Origin: Malus domestica
Lineage: Eukaryota > Streptophyta > Magnoliopsida > Rosales > Rosaceae
Reading direction: 5' to 3'
DNA: 64,000 nt
Assembly (NCBI RefSeq): GCF_042453785.1
Contig: NC_091674.1
Span: forward strand, 7,618,001-7,682,000
Both the position numbers and the translations under genes were made by a program. Shown here in pieces: positions 1-10,936 of this stretch. The notes beneath the pieces were generated by a model that was given only the letters and a program-made list of their open reading frames with translations, was not told the DNA's origin and did no database searches. Every line of letters starts with the position of its first letter. Position 1 is the stretch's first letter.

Positions 1-824
1 GTATCCTCTTGGTCAAGGACCATAGACTCGGCTGCCAGAATTGTTGTTTTCTACATCATGGCTAGTAAATGAGTCTTCCTATACTCGAGTGTGTGCTTCG
101 CAAAAAGACTCGGACTAACAATCTCTTTGACGCCATCAATAAACTTGGCACATACATCCATGTTTTAAAAAATATCTGGTTTCAAAAGCGCGCAAATCTC
201 AACAGCTTCCCCATAAACAACCTTGGTAGATTCTTCAAGACTGCATGAACGAGCAGTTTCCTTCTTATCAGCAGACGAGTTGATTGCAGCAGCGAAAGAA
301 ACAGGTTTTTACGCCACTTTAGCAGTCTGGGACACCTTATCACTCTTCATAGTAGCAAGCCTCTTCAAGGGTAAACCAGACTTAGCCTCAGACGGATGCT
401 TTGGCATAAACTTCGGTACCAGAGGCACGGAGGAACTTCTGCGCTGGGTAATTTTTTTAGCAATCGAGATAGCAGCCTTCGAAGCAATAGGTGTTACCGG
501 CACAAATCTAGCAGTTCGCTCTTTCTCGCCCTTAGAGGAAGTCAAGTCAATCACAATCTTAGGAACAGCCGGAGAATCCCCATGAGCAGTCTTCGTTTTC
601 TTTTCAGCAGGCATCTCTTGAACAGGCATGGAATGTTTCTTTTTCCCACCTTCATTGATAGTAGGCTCCATCACAGTGATAGGACGAGCCATCGCGTTTG
701 CCTTGATTCGTTTTATTTCTTCTTTTGGGGGCAGCCCACCTTTTTCCCTACGAAGAGGACTAAGCAGCCAACGCCACTCATGATATTCGGAAGGGATACC
801 CAAAGCGACATGTACTTTTTTCAT
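1..824 (-). mobile_element. Transposon-associated ORF remnant, family not recognised
   Basis: On the minus strand an open frame runs from an ATG at 824 to a stop at 309 (171 aa). It is rich in Lys, Ser and Pro, with short basic clusters and an acidic patch around IVIDLTSSKGEKER. Reading on toward position 1 in nearby frames gives further protein-like sequence (VVYGEAVEICALLKPD, later ILAAESMVLDQED) broken by stops, so the reading frame was once longer. I see no catalytic motif. Low-complexity linker plus a helical C-terminal part resembles high-copy ORFs found inside plant retroelements, but that link is from memory. A 25-bp segment near 768-790 recurs at 888-910. Probably a decayed element gene, not a host gene. 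Confidence 0.35.
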
Positions 825-972
825 GTCCGGAGAAACCTTAGGAGTTGAGCCGAATTCTGATTTTCACCCAGAAATGGGAGTTGAGCCAACGCCACTCATG
901 ATATTCTGATTTTCTCTATTTTTTAGTCCATTTGAATATTTTTCATACGTTCTTATTATTAGAATTTTTTAC

Positions 973-1437
973 TTGCAAAGGTTCTTTGATAAAACGTATA
1001 AGAAAAATATAATGGCCAGAAATTTGGAAAATACCACAAGTGAAAATTCTAATACTCAAGAAATGGGATTGCAGAGATCCACAAGGCAAAATACGGTCGT
1101 AAATAAAATGGCACCACCATTACGAGGTTCCACCATGTCCCAAGCTGTGCCATCCAAGTTTGCACGGACCCAAGCCCAAGCCCAAGCCTCGCATTTGCAA
1201 GCATTACGCACTGAGCAGCCTGCTCCCGTAGCCCAGCCTGCTCTAGTGATCAAGCCAGCTCCCGTGATCCAGCCTGCTCTCATGGCTTATCAAGCTACCC
1301 AAGTTAGCCCGAGACTATCTCAACCATCTGGACCAATCATCGAGGCTGGGGCATTTTCACCACATTTCTCCGCAGATTTGACATGCCCCAACTCAAATCT
1401 CGCACTCGGAGTCAACCACCATTCTATTGTTCAATGA
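973..1437 (+). CDS. Hypothetical Ala/Pro/Gln-rich ORF, possibly retroelement gag-like
   Basis: An open frame of about 154 codons; the first good ATG may be the internal one at about 1012. The product is hydrophilic at the N-terminus and then a Pro/Ala/Gln repeat region with alternating PAPV and QPAL units, followed by a short Ser-rich tail. Downstream DNA to about 1760 contains more protein-like pieces in other frames (for example around 1740-1800) but no continuous ORF. Low-complexity N-termini like this occur in plant Gypsy gag proteins, but there is no zinc knuckle or other diagnostic motif. It may equally be chance coding in a decayed element. From about 1640 to 1976 I see nothing else. 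Confidence 0.22.
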   Translation: MQRFFDKTYKKNIMARNLENTTSENSNTQEMGLQRSTRQNTVVNKMAPPLRGSTMSQAVPSKFARTQAQAQASHLQALRTEQPAPVAQPALVIKPAPVIQPALMAYQATQVSPRLSQPSGPIIEAGAFSPHFSADLTCPNSNLALGVNHHSIVQ

Positions 1438-1984
1438 GGTACATTCCATCCAAGTTCTTCCAATCCGAATGGCGAACAAAACTTGTCCCGACAAGTCATA
1501 AAATTGACAAGCGCCCTTGCACAACAAACAACCTTGGTGAATCAACTTTGGCATCAGAGGTTCTTCGGCCAAAGCCCCCCCATTCATCGTGGGCGCGTGA
1601 GGCTTTTGGCCTTAACCTAAGTTGCTAGTTGTTTTGTAGGTGCAAAATCGTCCATGATCGAGGAGGAGAAAATTTGCATCCACACATCTCAATACCGCAT
1701 CACTGCCTATCTATTTCCTACAAACTCCAACAAGCTTGTTCCTAATACTTGAGGAAATGGTTGAACTTTCTACTAAGGGTAAAGAACCCCATAAACACCT
1801 GTACGATGCCAACATGATGTAGGTTTATGGAGTAAATGGTTTCAGCTACCTTAGTTGCAGGGAACGGCCTTCGTGTTGGTCACGCACCATTATTTGACAG
1901 AAATGTAGTTGCAAGTGGACGTAGGCGTCTGACTATAACACGGGGTAAAGTTTGAGTAGTTGATCGAAGAAACATTCACTAGGA

Positions 1985-2135
1985 TTTTGCGCAATGGGAC
2001 AAATTACGTTGCGCAAGGACATTTTGCGCGACGAAGACTGCCGTCGCGCAAAACAGTTTTGCGCGATGAAGGTTCACCTTCGTTGTGTGAAACTATTTTG
2101 CGCAACGGCAGTCTTCGTCGCACAAAGTCAACAAC
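1985..2135. repeat. GCGC-rich palindromic cluster (left block)
   Basis: Several copies of TTTTGCGCRACG occur in both orientations. TTTTGCGCGACG at 2022-2033 is followed after 8 bases by its exact reverse complement at 2042-2053. A larger inverted copy of the same hairpin (GCAGTCTTCGTCGCAC) lies at about 2106-2125. The apparent ORF through this block is an accident of the repeats. Similar words recur in the array spacers and in the right block near 10.1 kb, so they probably mark subterminal repeats of one element. Confidence 0.7.
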
Positions 2136-2339
2136 TTTTTCCATATCACTAAAGCAGTTTGGGAGGCAGAAAATGCAAACCCAATTGCAGCAGGTTCTGG
2201 GCGTGTCTCCTTCTTTTGGGTGAATATAATGTGACCTTTTAAAAATTTAGTTTAATAAAATTTTTGCGGGCAGACAACTTTGATCAACTTTTGTAAACCT
2301 TAATGAATGGTTCCAAGACTTAATTATTTCATCCTAAAG

Positions 2340-5300
2340 ATTTTGTGGAATCCACTAATATAAATATTTTAAATTGAACATCGAGTTCGTTCATTGTATT
2401 CATATAGGGTCAAGGAGTGTAGCTGTAAAAAATCATCAAAATCGGAGTTAAAAAACCATTAAATCATGATTTTTCATTTATAATCGTCGAAAAGTTTTGT
2501 TCCGTTAAATCGTGATTTTCATTTATAATCGTGATTGTTCAATAAATTTTATAATAATTGTTTTTAAAAAAAATATAACTTGCGCAACGTCACAATGGGG
2601 TCGTTGCACAAACATACTTTGCGTGACACACCAACCAATGCGTCACGCAAAGAGTGTTTGTGCGACGAACAAATTGCATCGATCAAAGGGTTTTTGTGGT
2701 CCACTTGTGTAAATATTTTAAATTGACAAACGAATTAGTTCATTGTATTCATATAGGATCAAGGAGTGTAGCTGTAAAAAATCATCAAAATCAAAGTTGA
2801 AATAATCGTTAAATCGTGATTTTTCGTTTATAACCTTCAAAAAGTTTTATCCCGTTACTTGATCTCTGAATGTTTTTTTTTTTGCGATTTTTGGCGTACG
2901 CGATCTCGAAGTATATACAAACATGTTTAATGGTTGGATCGATAAAACTAGTTTCGTAGAATGTGTATCCAATCAAAACAATATATTCACTAACACTTAA
3001 GAGTTTGTTTATCTTTTCATTAAGTGTACTAGTGTAAATATTTTAAATTGAAGATCGAGCTCATTCATTGTATTCATATACGGTCAAGGAGTATAGTTGT
3101 AGAAAATCATCAAAATCAGAATTAAAATAACTATAAAATCGTGATTTTTCATTTGTAACCGTCAAAACGTTTTGTCCCGTTACTTGATCTCTGAAAATCG
3201 TGATTTTTCATTTGTAACCGTCAAAACGTTTTGTCCCGTTACTTGATCTCTGAATGTTTTTTTTTTTTGTTGAGATTTTTGGCATATGCGATCTCAAAGT
3301 ATATATAAACAAGTTTGACGGTTCGATTGTTGAAACTAGTTTCGTAGAATGCGTATCCCATCAAGTTCAATGGTATATGTATTTATTAAGTAGCTTTAAA
3401 TTTATTTATTTTGTTATAACACTTAAGAAATTGAATGGTATATATATTTATTAAGTAAATTTAAATTTATTATTGTAGTTCGGTTCGGGTTTTTGTTAGA
3501 AAAATATATTATTGTGTTTTACGTAAAAAATAAATGAATTTGAAAGGAGTAAAGTCACATTTTCAGTAAATTTTATAATAATTTTTTTTTTAAATATATA
3601 ACTTGCACAACATCACAATGCAGTCGTTGCACAAACATACTTTGCGCGACGCACCAACCAATGCGTCACCCAAAGGGTGTTTGTGCGACGAACAAACTGC
3701 GTTGCGTAAATTGTTTGTTTTTTGGTCCACCTGTGTAAATATTTTAAATTGACGATCGAATTAGTTCATTGTATTCATATAGGATCAAGGAGTTTAGCTA
3801 TAAAAAATCATCAAAATCGAACTTAAAATAACTGTTAAATCGTGATTTTTCGTTTATAACCGTTGAAAAATTTAGTCCCGTTACTTGATCTCTAAATGTT
3901 TATTTTTTGCGATTTTTGGAGTATACGATCTCGAATTATATACAAACATGTTTGACGGTTGGATCGTTGAAACTAGTTTCGTAGAATTTGTATCCCATCA
4001 AAACAATAGATTCACTAACACTTAAAAGTTTATTTGTCTTTTCATTAAGTATACTAGTGTAAATATTTTAAATTGAAGATCAAGCTCATTCATTGTATTC
4101 ATATAGGGTCAAGGCATGTAGCTATAAAATATCATCAAAATCGGAATTAAAATAACCGTTAAATCGTGATTTTTCTTTTATAACCATCGAAATTTTTTCC
4201 CCGTTACTTGATCTCTGAATGTTTATTTTTTGCGATTTTTTGCATATGCAATCTCCAAGTATATACAAACATGTTTGATGGTTGGATCGTTAAAACTAGT
4301 TTCGTAGAATGTGTATCCCATCAAAACAATAGATTCACTAACACTTAAGAGTTTATTTATCTTTTCATTAAGTATACTAGTGTAAATATTTTAAATTGAA
4401 GATCGAACTCATTCATTGAATTCATATAAGGTCAAGGAGTGTAGCTGTAAAAAAATCATCAAAACCAGAGTTAAAATAATCATTAAATCGTAATTGTTCG
4501 TTTATAACCGTCGAAACGTTTTATACCATTACTTGATCTCTGAATGTTTTTTTTTTTTGCGATTTTTGGCGTATGCGATCTTGAAGTATATACAAACATG
4601 TTTGATGGTTGGATCGTTGAAACTAGTTTTGTAGAATGCGTATCCCATCAAAACAATAGATTCTCTTACACTTGGAGTTTATTTATACTTTCATGAAGTA
4701 TAACATAAGATTTTGCGGTATCCACTAGTGTAAATATTTTAAATTGAAGATCGAGTTCATTCATTGTATTCATATAGGGTCAAGGAGTGTAGTTGTAAAA
4801 AATCATCAAAATCGGAGTTAGCATAATCGTTAAATCATGATTTTTCATTTATAACTATTGAAGTTTTGTCCTGTTACTTGACATCTGAATGTTTTTTTTT
4901 TTTGCAATTTTTGGCGTATGCGATCTCAAAGTATATACAAACAAGTTTGACGGTTTGATCGTTGAAACTAGTTTCGTAGAATGGGTATCCCATCAAGTTC
5001 AATGGTATATAATATTTATTAAGTAGCTTTAAATTTATTTATTTTGTTATAACACTTAAGAAATTGAATGGTATATATATTTATTAAGTAGCTTTAAATT
5101 TATTATTGTAGTTCGGATCGGGTTTTTGTTAGAAAAATATATTATTGTGTTTTATGTAAAAACAATGAATTTGAAAGGTGTAAAGTCACATTTTTCAGTA
5201 TATTTTATAATATATATTTTTTAAATATATAACTTACGAGACGTCACAATGGGGTCGTTGCACAAACATACTTTGCGCGGCGTAGCAACCAATGCGTTAC

Positions 5301-7220
5301 GCAAAGACAATTTGCGCTACACACCAACCAATGCGTCATGCAAAGGGTGTTTGTGCGATGAACAAACTGCGTCGCGCAAAGGGTTTTTGTGGTCCACTTG
5401 TGTAAATATTTTAAATTGACGATCGAATTAGTTCATTGTATTCATATATGATCAAGGAGTTTAGCTATAAAAAATCATCAAAATCAGAGTTAAAATAACC
5501 GTTAAATTGTGATTTTTCGTTTATAATCGTTGAAAAGTTATGTCTCATTACTTGATTTCTGAATGTTTGTTTTTTGCGATTTTTAGTGTATGCGATCTCG
5601 AAGTATATACAAACATGTTTGACGGTTGGATCGTTGAAACTAGTTTCGTAGAATGCATATACTGTCAAAACAATAGATTCACTAACACTTAAGAGTTTAT
5701 TTATACTTTTATTAAGTATAACATAAAATTTTGTGGTAACCACTAGTTTAAATATTTTAAATTGAAGATCAAGTTCATTCATTGTATTCATATAGGGTCA
5801 AGGAGTGTAGCTATAAAAAATCATCAAAATCGGAGTTTAAATAACCGTTAAGTCATGATTTTTTGTTTATAACCATTGAAAATTTTTGTCCCGTTACTTG
5901 ATCTCTGAATATTTTTTTTTTTGCGATTTTTGGCGTATGCGATCTCGAAATATATACAAACAAGTTTGACGGTTCGATCATTGAAACTAGCTTCGTAGAA
6001 TACATTTCCCACTAAGTTCAATGGTATATATAGTTATTAAGTAGCTTTAAATTTTGTTATAACACTTAAGAAATTGAATGATATATATATTTATTAAGTA
6101 TCTTTAAATATATTATCGTAGTTCGGATCGGATTTTTTGTTAGAAAAATATATTATTGTGTTTTATATAAAAAATGAATTTGAAAGGAGTAAAGTCACAT
6201 TTTCAGTAAATTTTATAATATTTTTTTTTAAATATAACTTGTGCGACGTCACGATGGGGTCGTTGCGCAAACATACTTTGCACAACGCAGCAACCAATGC
6301 GTTATGCACAGACAATTTGCTCGACGCACCAATCCATGCGTCATGCAAGGGGTGTTTGTGCAATGAACTAATTGTGTCGCAATGGGTTTTTGTGGTACAC
6401 TTGTGTAAATATTTTAAATTGACGATTGAATTAGTTCATTATATTCATATAGGATCAATGAGTGTAGCTGTAAAAAAATCATCAAATCGAAGTTAAAATA
6501 ACCGTTAAATCGTGATTTTTCGTTTATAACCGTCGAAAAGTTTTGTCCCGTTACTTGATCCCTAAATGTTTGATTTTTTGCGATTTTTGGCGTATGCGAT
6601 CTCAAAGTATATACAAACATGTTTGACGGTTGTATCGTTGAAACTAGTTTCATAGAATGCGTATCCTATCAAAATAATAGATTTACTAACACTTAAGAGT
6701 TTATTTATACTTTCATTAAGTATAAGATAAGATTTTGTAGTATCCACTAGTGTTAATATTTTAAATTGAAGATCGAGTTCATTCATTGTATTCATATAGG
6801 GTTAAGGAGTGTAGCTGTAAAAAATCATCAAATTCAAAGTTAAAATAATCGTTAAATCGTGATTTTTCATTTATAATCGTCGAAAAGTTTTGTCGTGTTA
6901 CTTGATCTATGAATAATTTTTTTGCATATGCGATCTTGAAGCATATACAAATAAGTTTGACGGTTGGATCGTTGAAATTAGTTTCGTATAATGCATATCC
7001 CTCGAAACAATAGATTTACTAACATTTAAGAGTTTATTTATACTTTCATTAAGTATAATATAAGATTTTGTGGTATTCATTAGTGTAAGTATTTTAAATT
7101 GAAGATCGAGTTCCTTCATTGTATTCATATAGGGTTAAGGAGTGTAGTTGTAAAAAAATCATCAAAATCGGAGTTAAAATAACCATTAAATTGTAATTTT
7201 TTGTTTATAACCGTTGAAAT
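2340..7220. repeat. 12-copy tandem array, period about 320-350 bp, with GCGC-containing spacers
   Basis: A core beginning near TCAAGGAGTGTAGCTG recurs at about 2411, 2760, 3084, 3785, 4110, 4430, 4780, 5450, 5796, 6453, 6798 and 7131. Neighbouring copies are 320-350 bp apart. Three or four intervals are doubled (about 657-701 bp) because they also carry a second module. That module has an AT-rich stretch followed by a block like GCGCAACGTCACAATGG and the palindromic GCGTCACGCAAA words of the left block. Copies differ by scattered substitutions and small indels. All ORFs in this region repeat from unit to unit and are shadows of the repeat, not genes. The higher-order pattern suggests amplification inside one transposon. 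Confidence 0.85.
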
Positions 7221-7309
7221 TTTTTATCTTATTTTGGCAAAAAAAAAGAAAAAAAAGAAATAGAATCATACATAAATTTAAAATGAAAAAAAAATTGGAG
7301 AGGGGAGAC

Positions 7310-7740
7310 TAAAAATTTGGAGGGCTGCCAAAATTTTGGCATGGCGCCCAAAAACTCAACTCTCTATTTCCTCCTCCTCCTCCTGATTTCTCTCTCACAG
7401 CTTCTCTGCCTCTCCTATTCAGAAACAAAACCCTAGCGTCCATCCTTCATTTGTTCTCAAACTCTCAGAGCCACATTCATCAAAACCAACCCCATCTCTC
7501 CATTTCTCTCTATTTCTGCCTTCATCCAAAAAAATTCACACGCCTCCACTTCTGCAAACCCGAGTCCAGTTCCACCTTTTCGACTCACCCACAAGGGACT
7601 TCGATCAGAGATGAGGGCCGAGAAAAATGATGAACTGAGCATTTCTGCACTTCGTCCTTGCAGGGGGCGTTTCTTCAACCTCTGAAATCCCCAATGCAGG
7701 GGGCTTTTCTGCATTTCGTTCTCCAAAACTTTGGGTATGT
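7310..7740 (+). other. Pyrimidine-rich leader/exon-like segment inside the element
   Basis: After the tandem array the composition changes to CT-rich sequence with trinucleotide CTC repeats at 7371-7384, and resembles a plant 5' untranslated leader. It contains a perfect 14-bp palindrome GCCAAAATTTTGGC near 7328 and ends in a plausible donor (GGTATG near 7733). Two related words built on GCAGGGGGC occur at about 7661 and 7696. No convincing coding frame is present. It could be a captured promoter/leader that drives a transcript through the PPR fragment downstream. Confidence 0.3.
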
Positions 7741-8140
7741 TCTCAATCTCTAGACCCTATCCTTTCCCCTTTAGCTTTTTGTGTAGCCTCAACTTTTTGG
7801 TGCTTTTCTTTTATTTGTTCTATCACTGTAATTTTAAGTTATTTTAGGTAATGAATTTGGTTGAGAATCTCAGTTAGGTTTGTAATTTTTTTCTTGGTTG
7901 CCTGGGTTTGAGAATGATCAATCCACTTTCTGAATTTTAATTACTTTGAACTTTGATTTTTGGGAAACTGCAATTTCAATAACCAGAAGAAGAAAAAGCA
8001 ATACCCAAGAAAAACCAAAAAACCACAAACCATGATTTATTCAACGCTTTATAAGTTATTCGATCTTTCAAGCACACAAACATCACACTAGAAGCTTAAT
8101 TTTATATTCTGACTTGTATAAATACCAAAGCATTTCAATG

Positions 8141-8425
8141 GGGAATGCTGACTTGAAGCCCGATGCTTTTGCTTTGTCTAGTGTCCTTCCAGTTTTTGCA
8201 GAATCTGTACATGTTATCAAGGGAAAGGAGATTCATGGGTATGCTATAAGACGTGGGCTTGATGCACATGTATTCATTGGGAGTAGCTTAATTGACATGT
8301 ATGCCAATTGCACTCGAGTGCAAGATTCCCTGCGGGTGTTCAAACTGCTACCTAAGCGTGATGCCATTTCATGGAACTCGATCGTTGCAGGATGTGTGCA
8401 GAATAAACGTTTTAGCTCTGGGTGA
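8141..8425 (+). pseudogene. Captured fragment of a PLS-type pentatricopeptide repeat (PPR) gene
   Basis: About 95 codons read as a typical plant PPR segment: LKPDAFALSSVLPVFAE, then GKEIHGYAIRRGLDAHVFI, then SSLIDMYANCTRVQDSLRVF and RDAISWNSIVAGCVQN. These are the helix-turn-helix phrases of consecutive L, S and P motifs of PLS-class PPR proteins, which edit organellar RNA. The frame ends in a stop right after the WNSIVAGCVQN phrase, with no further repeats, no E or DYW domain and no targeting peptide. It is therefore a fragment. It lies within the putative DNA transposon, which fits transposon-mediated capture. An exon-like piece of unknown origin follows an AG at about 8578 and ends near a GGTATA at 8666. 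Confidence 0.72.
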
Positions 8426-8699
8426 ACTTTGGATTCAGTTTAGGAGTTGTGGCATGTGTGCGTGGGTTACCTATTGCATTATGCCTTACTACATTGTAAT
8501 TGTGTAATCAACATATTGGTTTTTCCTTTTCTTTGTCTTTATCTTTGTGTTACCTATTTCTTTCTCCGCTGGTACAGGTTAGAGTCTACAGGGAGAAAGA
8601 AAGCAACAGATCATGTACCTGCAGTTAAGAAGCTTAAGAAATCAGAGATGCTTGGGGAAGGTCAGGTATACATTCATCTGTTCAAACATGTTCCTCAAT

Positions 8700-10035
8700 C
8701 GAAATGAAATTTTCTTCACCGGCCTTAGTGTATCGTTGTATATAGTTTGTGCATGTGAAAGCAGAGAGAAGTCTATTTATAGAGGTTGACAATCCTCAAG
8801 CTCTGTTGCTGCTTCCAGGATGAAAAGTCGTCTTATTTGTTTACGGTTTAGGGTTTAGGTAGAGGCCACCATCTCCCATTGATCCACAAAACTACAATTC
8901 CAGTCTCCAAATCCAATAAATAAACAATTGTTAAGGTCAAATCAGTCACCAACTATTTATCTGTTCATTGGAAGCTGGAAGCCACACTTGAATACAATTC
9001 TGTGAGTGAGTGAGATGCACATTACTCACTCACCTGAAACTTTCAAGGAAATATTGATTTCACTTTCTAATTGTAATGATTTTTAAAGTTCTCCTTCTCT
9101 TTAGTGGTTTTCAGGTTTTACTTGTAGAATAATAAATGACAAGGAGCTTGAGGTACCTCAAAACATTTTTTCATTTCTAGTATGCATATTTTTTAACATG
9201 CCTTTGCATTTGTTTATTACAAGTGTTCTCATTGCGACAAAATTACTCATTGTTAAAGTCTCTCTACTACTGTCTCCTTTAAATTTTATAACTTGTTGAT
9301 TTGGGCAGTTGCTTGTGCATTTTCCTTGAAGGATTTATTTCAGCAGACCTGATTGGCTTAGCTCTGTTGGGGAGTTTTTCTATACTGCTTTCACTGGGAC
9401 GAAAAATGGCCGCCATGAAATTGTGATATAAAATTGATGCATTCCATAGACTAGGACATGAGACAAGGACAGGCCTGGCATGCAACCTGTCCTCTTTAAT
9501 TTGACATTTGTTTTCACAGATACACACATATTCTTTGAATTGTTCTGATATTTGTATCATAATTGAACTTGTGGTTGTGTGGTTTTGGTGTAGTGAGACA
9601 TGAGGAGTGATGAAGGAGCTACATAAACTGTAGCAAGCTGCATGAAGTAGTGAGATACATAAAGGAGCTATATGAAGGAATGATGATAAAACTATGATGA
9701 AGGAGCTACTTACACTTTATGTACAAAAGGGAAGATATTTTTATCTGCACGTCTTCGAAATAATTCAAGTTTGTATTTTCGAAGTTTGAGGGCTTGCGGT
9801 AATATGTTCTATATCTTATGTTTGTAATGAATGTATTGGCTTTACCACATTGATCTTATATACGTTTGTTTTTATTAATGATAATACAAAATATTCTTTA
9901 AACAATGCTTAGTGGAAATTTTACCAAAAAACATATATTTCTTGCCTCAATTTCCATTGGTTTATTATTATTGTTTATAATTTAATTACAATATTTATAA
10001 AAAAAAATTAAATAAAAAATATTTTGTCAAAAAAA
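8700..10035. other. Non-coding filler of the putative element
   Basis: No convincing gene. The stretch is AT-rich and contains a cluster of GATGAAGGAGCTAC-like words repeated at about 9609, 9664 and 9700, and ends in homopolymer A runs at 10001-10044. The minus-strand ORF at 9279-9560 shows no recognisable motif. Confidence 0.4.
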
Positions 10036-10039
10036 AAAA

Positions 10040-10210
10040 AAAAAGGTTTGCTCAACGTAGGAGCTGTCGTCGTGCAAAAACCTTTTGCGCGACGCAAGTT
10101 GTCACTTTGTCGTGCAAACCCTGCTTTCACTACCTTTGCGTGACGGTTGGTGCGAGACGAAGATTTTGTTGGGCTAATTTTTAGGCAACGTTTCATCGTG
10201 CAAATTGTTT
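10040..10210. repeat. GCGC/ACG-rich palindromic cluster (right block)
   Basis: Words such as TTTTGCGCGACGCAAG (about 10083), TTTGCGTGACGG (about 10135) and GAGACGAAGA (about 10151) repeat the vocabulary of the block at 1985-2135 and of the array spacers. This is the main reason for treating 2.0-10.2 kb as one mobile element. Confidence 0.55.
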
Positions 10211-10291
10211 TTTGAATGTAGGAAGTCTAAGGGTTTTGGTAAATTGTAGATAAATACGTGGTTGTATGAAGGGTTTTTTTGCAGTTACTTA

Positions 10292-10409
10292 AGGGCTTAG
10301 CCTCATAATAAGCTAGTAATAATGTGGTTCAAATTCGCCTTTAACGAGAATTGAACCTAAAACCTCTCACTTACAACTAAAGAAGAATAATATTAAGTGG
10401 CTACACTTT
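10292..10409 (-). mobile_element. Au-type SINE (minus orientation, diverged)
   Basis: Read on the minus strand this has the Pol III box B core GGTTCAATTC, preceded by TAAGTGAGAGGTTTTA and followed by a CGAATTTGAACCACATTATT segment ending in the AGGCTAAGCC tail typical of plant Au SINEs. Related copies occur at 26604, 57138 and 58709 in this window. It lies about 0.5 kb upstream of LST8. Confidence 0.65.
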
Positions 10410-10936
10410 TTTTTATTTATGCTCATAGAAATGAATAAAACAGGCGGAATTAAAGGCTTGGAATGTATAAGAAACTAAAAAGGTGAGTGAAAGCCGATGA
10501 TTTTAGCCAAATTCCCAATAAGGTAGGGAAAGAAAAGGTAAAGAGACTAACGCCCAAGAGTGCCAAAAGCAAATTAAAGACACAGAAAAAGCCCATGAGG
10601 AATTCATTTCTCGGACTCAGGCCCATAACATGTCAACTCAGGACTGTGCTCTCTGCTTTCTATGGAGCTCTCTCTCCCCCTTCCAAAACCCCCTCAAAAC
10701 CCTGATCCCCAATTACACTATGCCCTTCAATTTCCCATCATTACCAACCTCAATTTAACGTCTTTTTTCTGTTTAATTTGATGATTAGGTATTACAATTT
10801 CAAACCCAGTTTTTCTGAAGTTCTTTTTATCAGTCTTATAATTGGCATATAAAATTTTCAATTTTGTTGTTGTTGTTGTTGATGTGATTATGTTTGCTTA
10901 TTGAGTTGTTTGAACAATGATTAGGAGGAGATTAAG
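10410..10936 (+). promoter_or_regulatory. LST8 upstream region and probable 5' UTR
   Basis: No other gene here. The stretch around 10640-10700 is CT-rich and leader-like. A TTG microsatellite at 10864-10881 precedes a plausible 3' splice site (GATTAG at 10919-10924) shortly before the LST8 ATG at 10937, so a leader intron is likely. No clear TATA box could be assigned. Confidence 0.35.

Larger units (their letters stand above)
1977..10225. mobile_element. Probable large non-autonomous DNA transposon (CACTA-like?) with captured gene pieces
   Basis: The segment opens with CACTAGGATTTTGCGC at 1977 and is bounded on both sides by GCGC/ACG-rich palindromic blocks (1985-2135 and 10040-10210) that share the same words (TTTTGCGCGACG, GACGAAGA). 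Between them lie a long tandem array, a pyrimidine-rich exon-like leader near 7360-7730, a PPR fragment near 8140-8425 and AT-rich filler. The 5' CACTA, subterminal palindromes and internal tandem repeats fit a CACTA-type element. I could not find a clean TAGTG at the right end or a 3-bp target duplication, so the right boundary and superfamily are uncertain. No transposase-like ORF is visible, so the element would be non-autonomous. Confidence 0.38.

Noticed and set aside
1960..2223. 87-codon ORF through the GCGC block
   Set aside because: It reads through palindromic repeats; no protein-like pattern and no conservation expected.
5465..7128. Series of minus-strand ORFs (MNTMNELDLQFKI...)
   Set aside because: The same peptide recurs in each tandem unit; it is a shadow of the 330-bp repeat.
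2340..7220. CRISPR-like direct repeats
   Set aside because: Units are about 330 bp without short repeat/unique spacer structure, in a plant genome.
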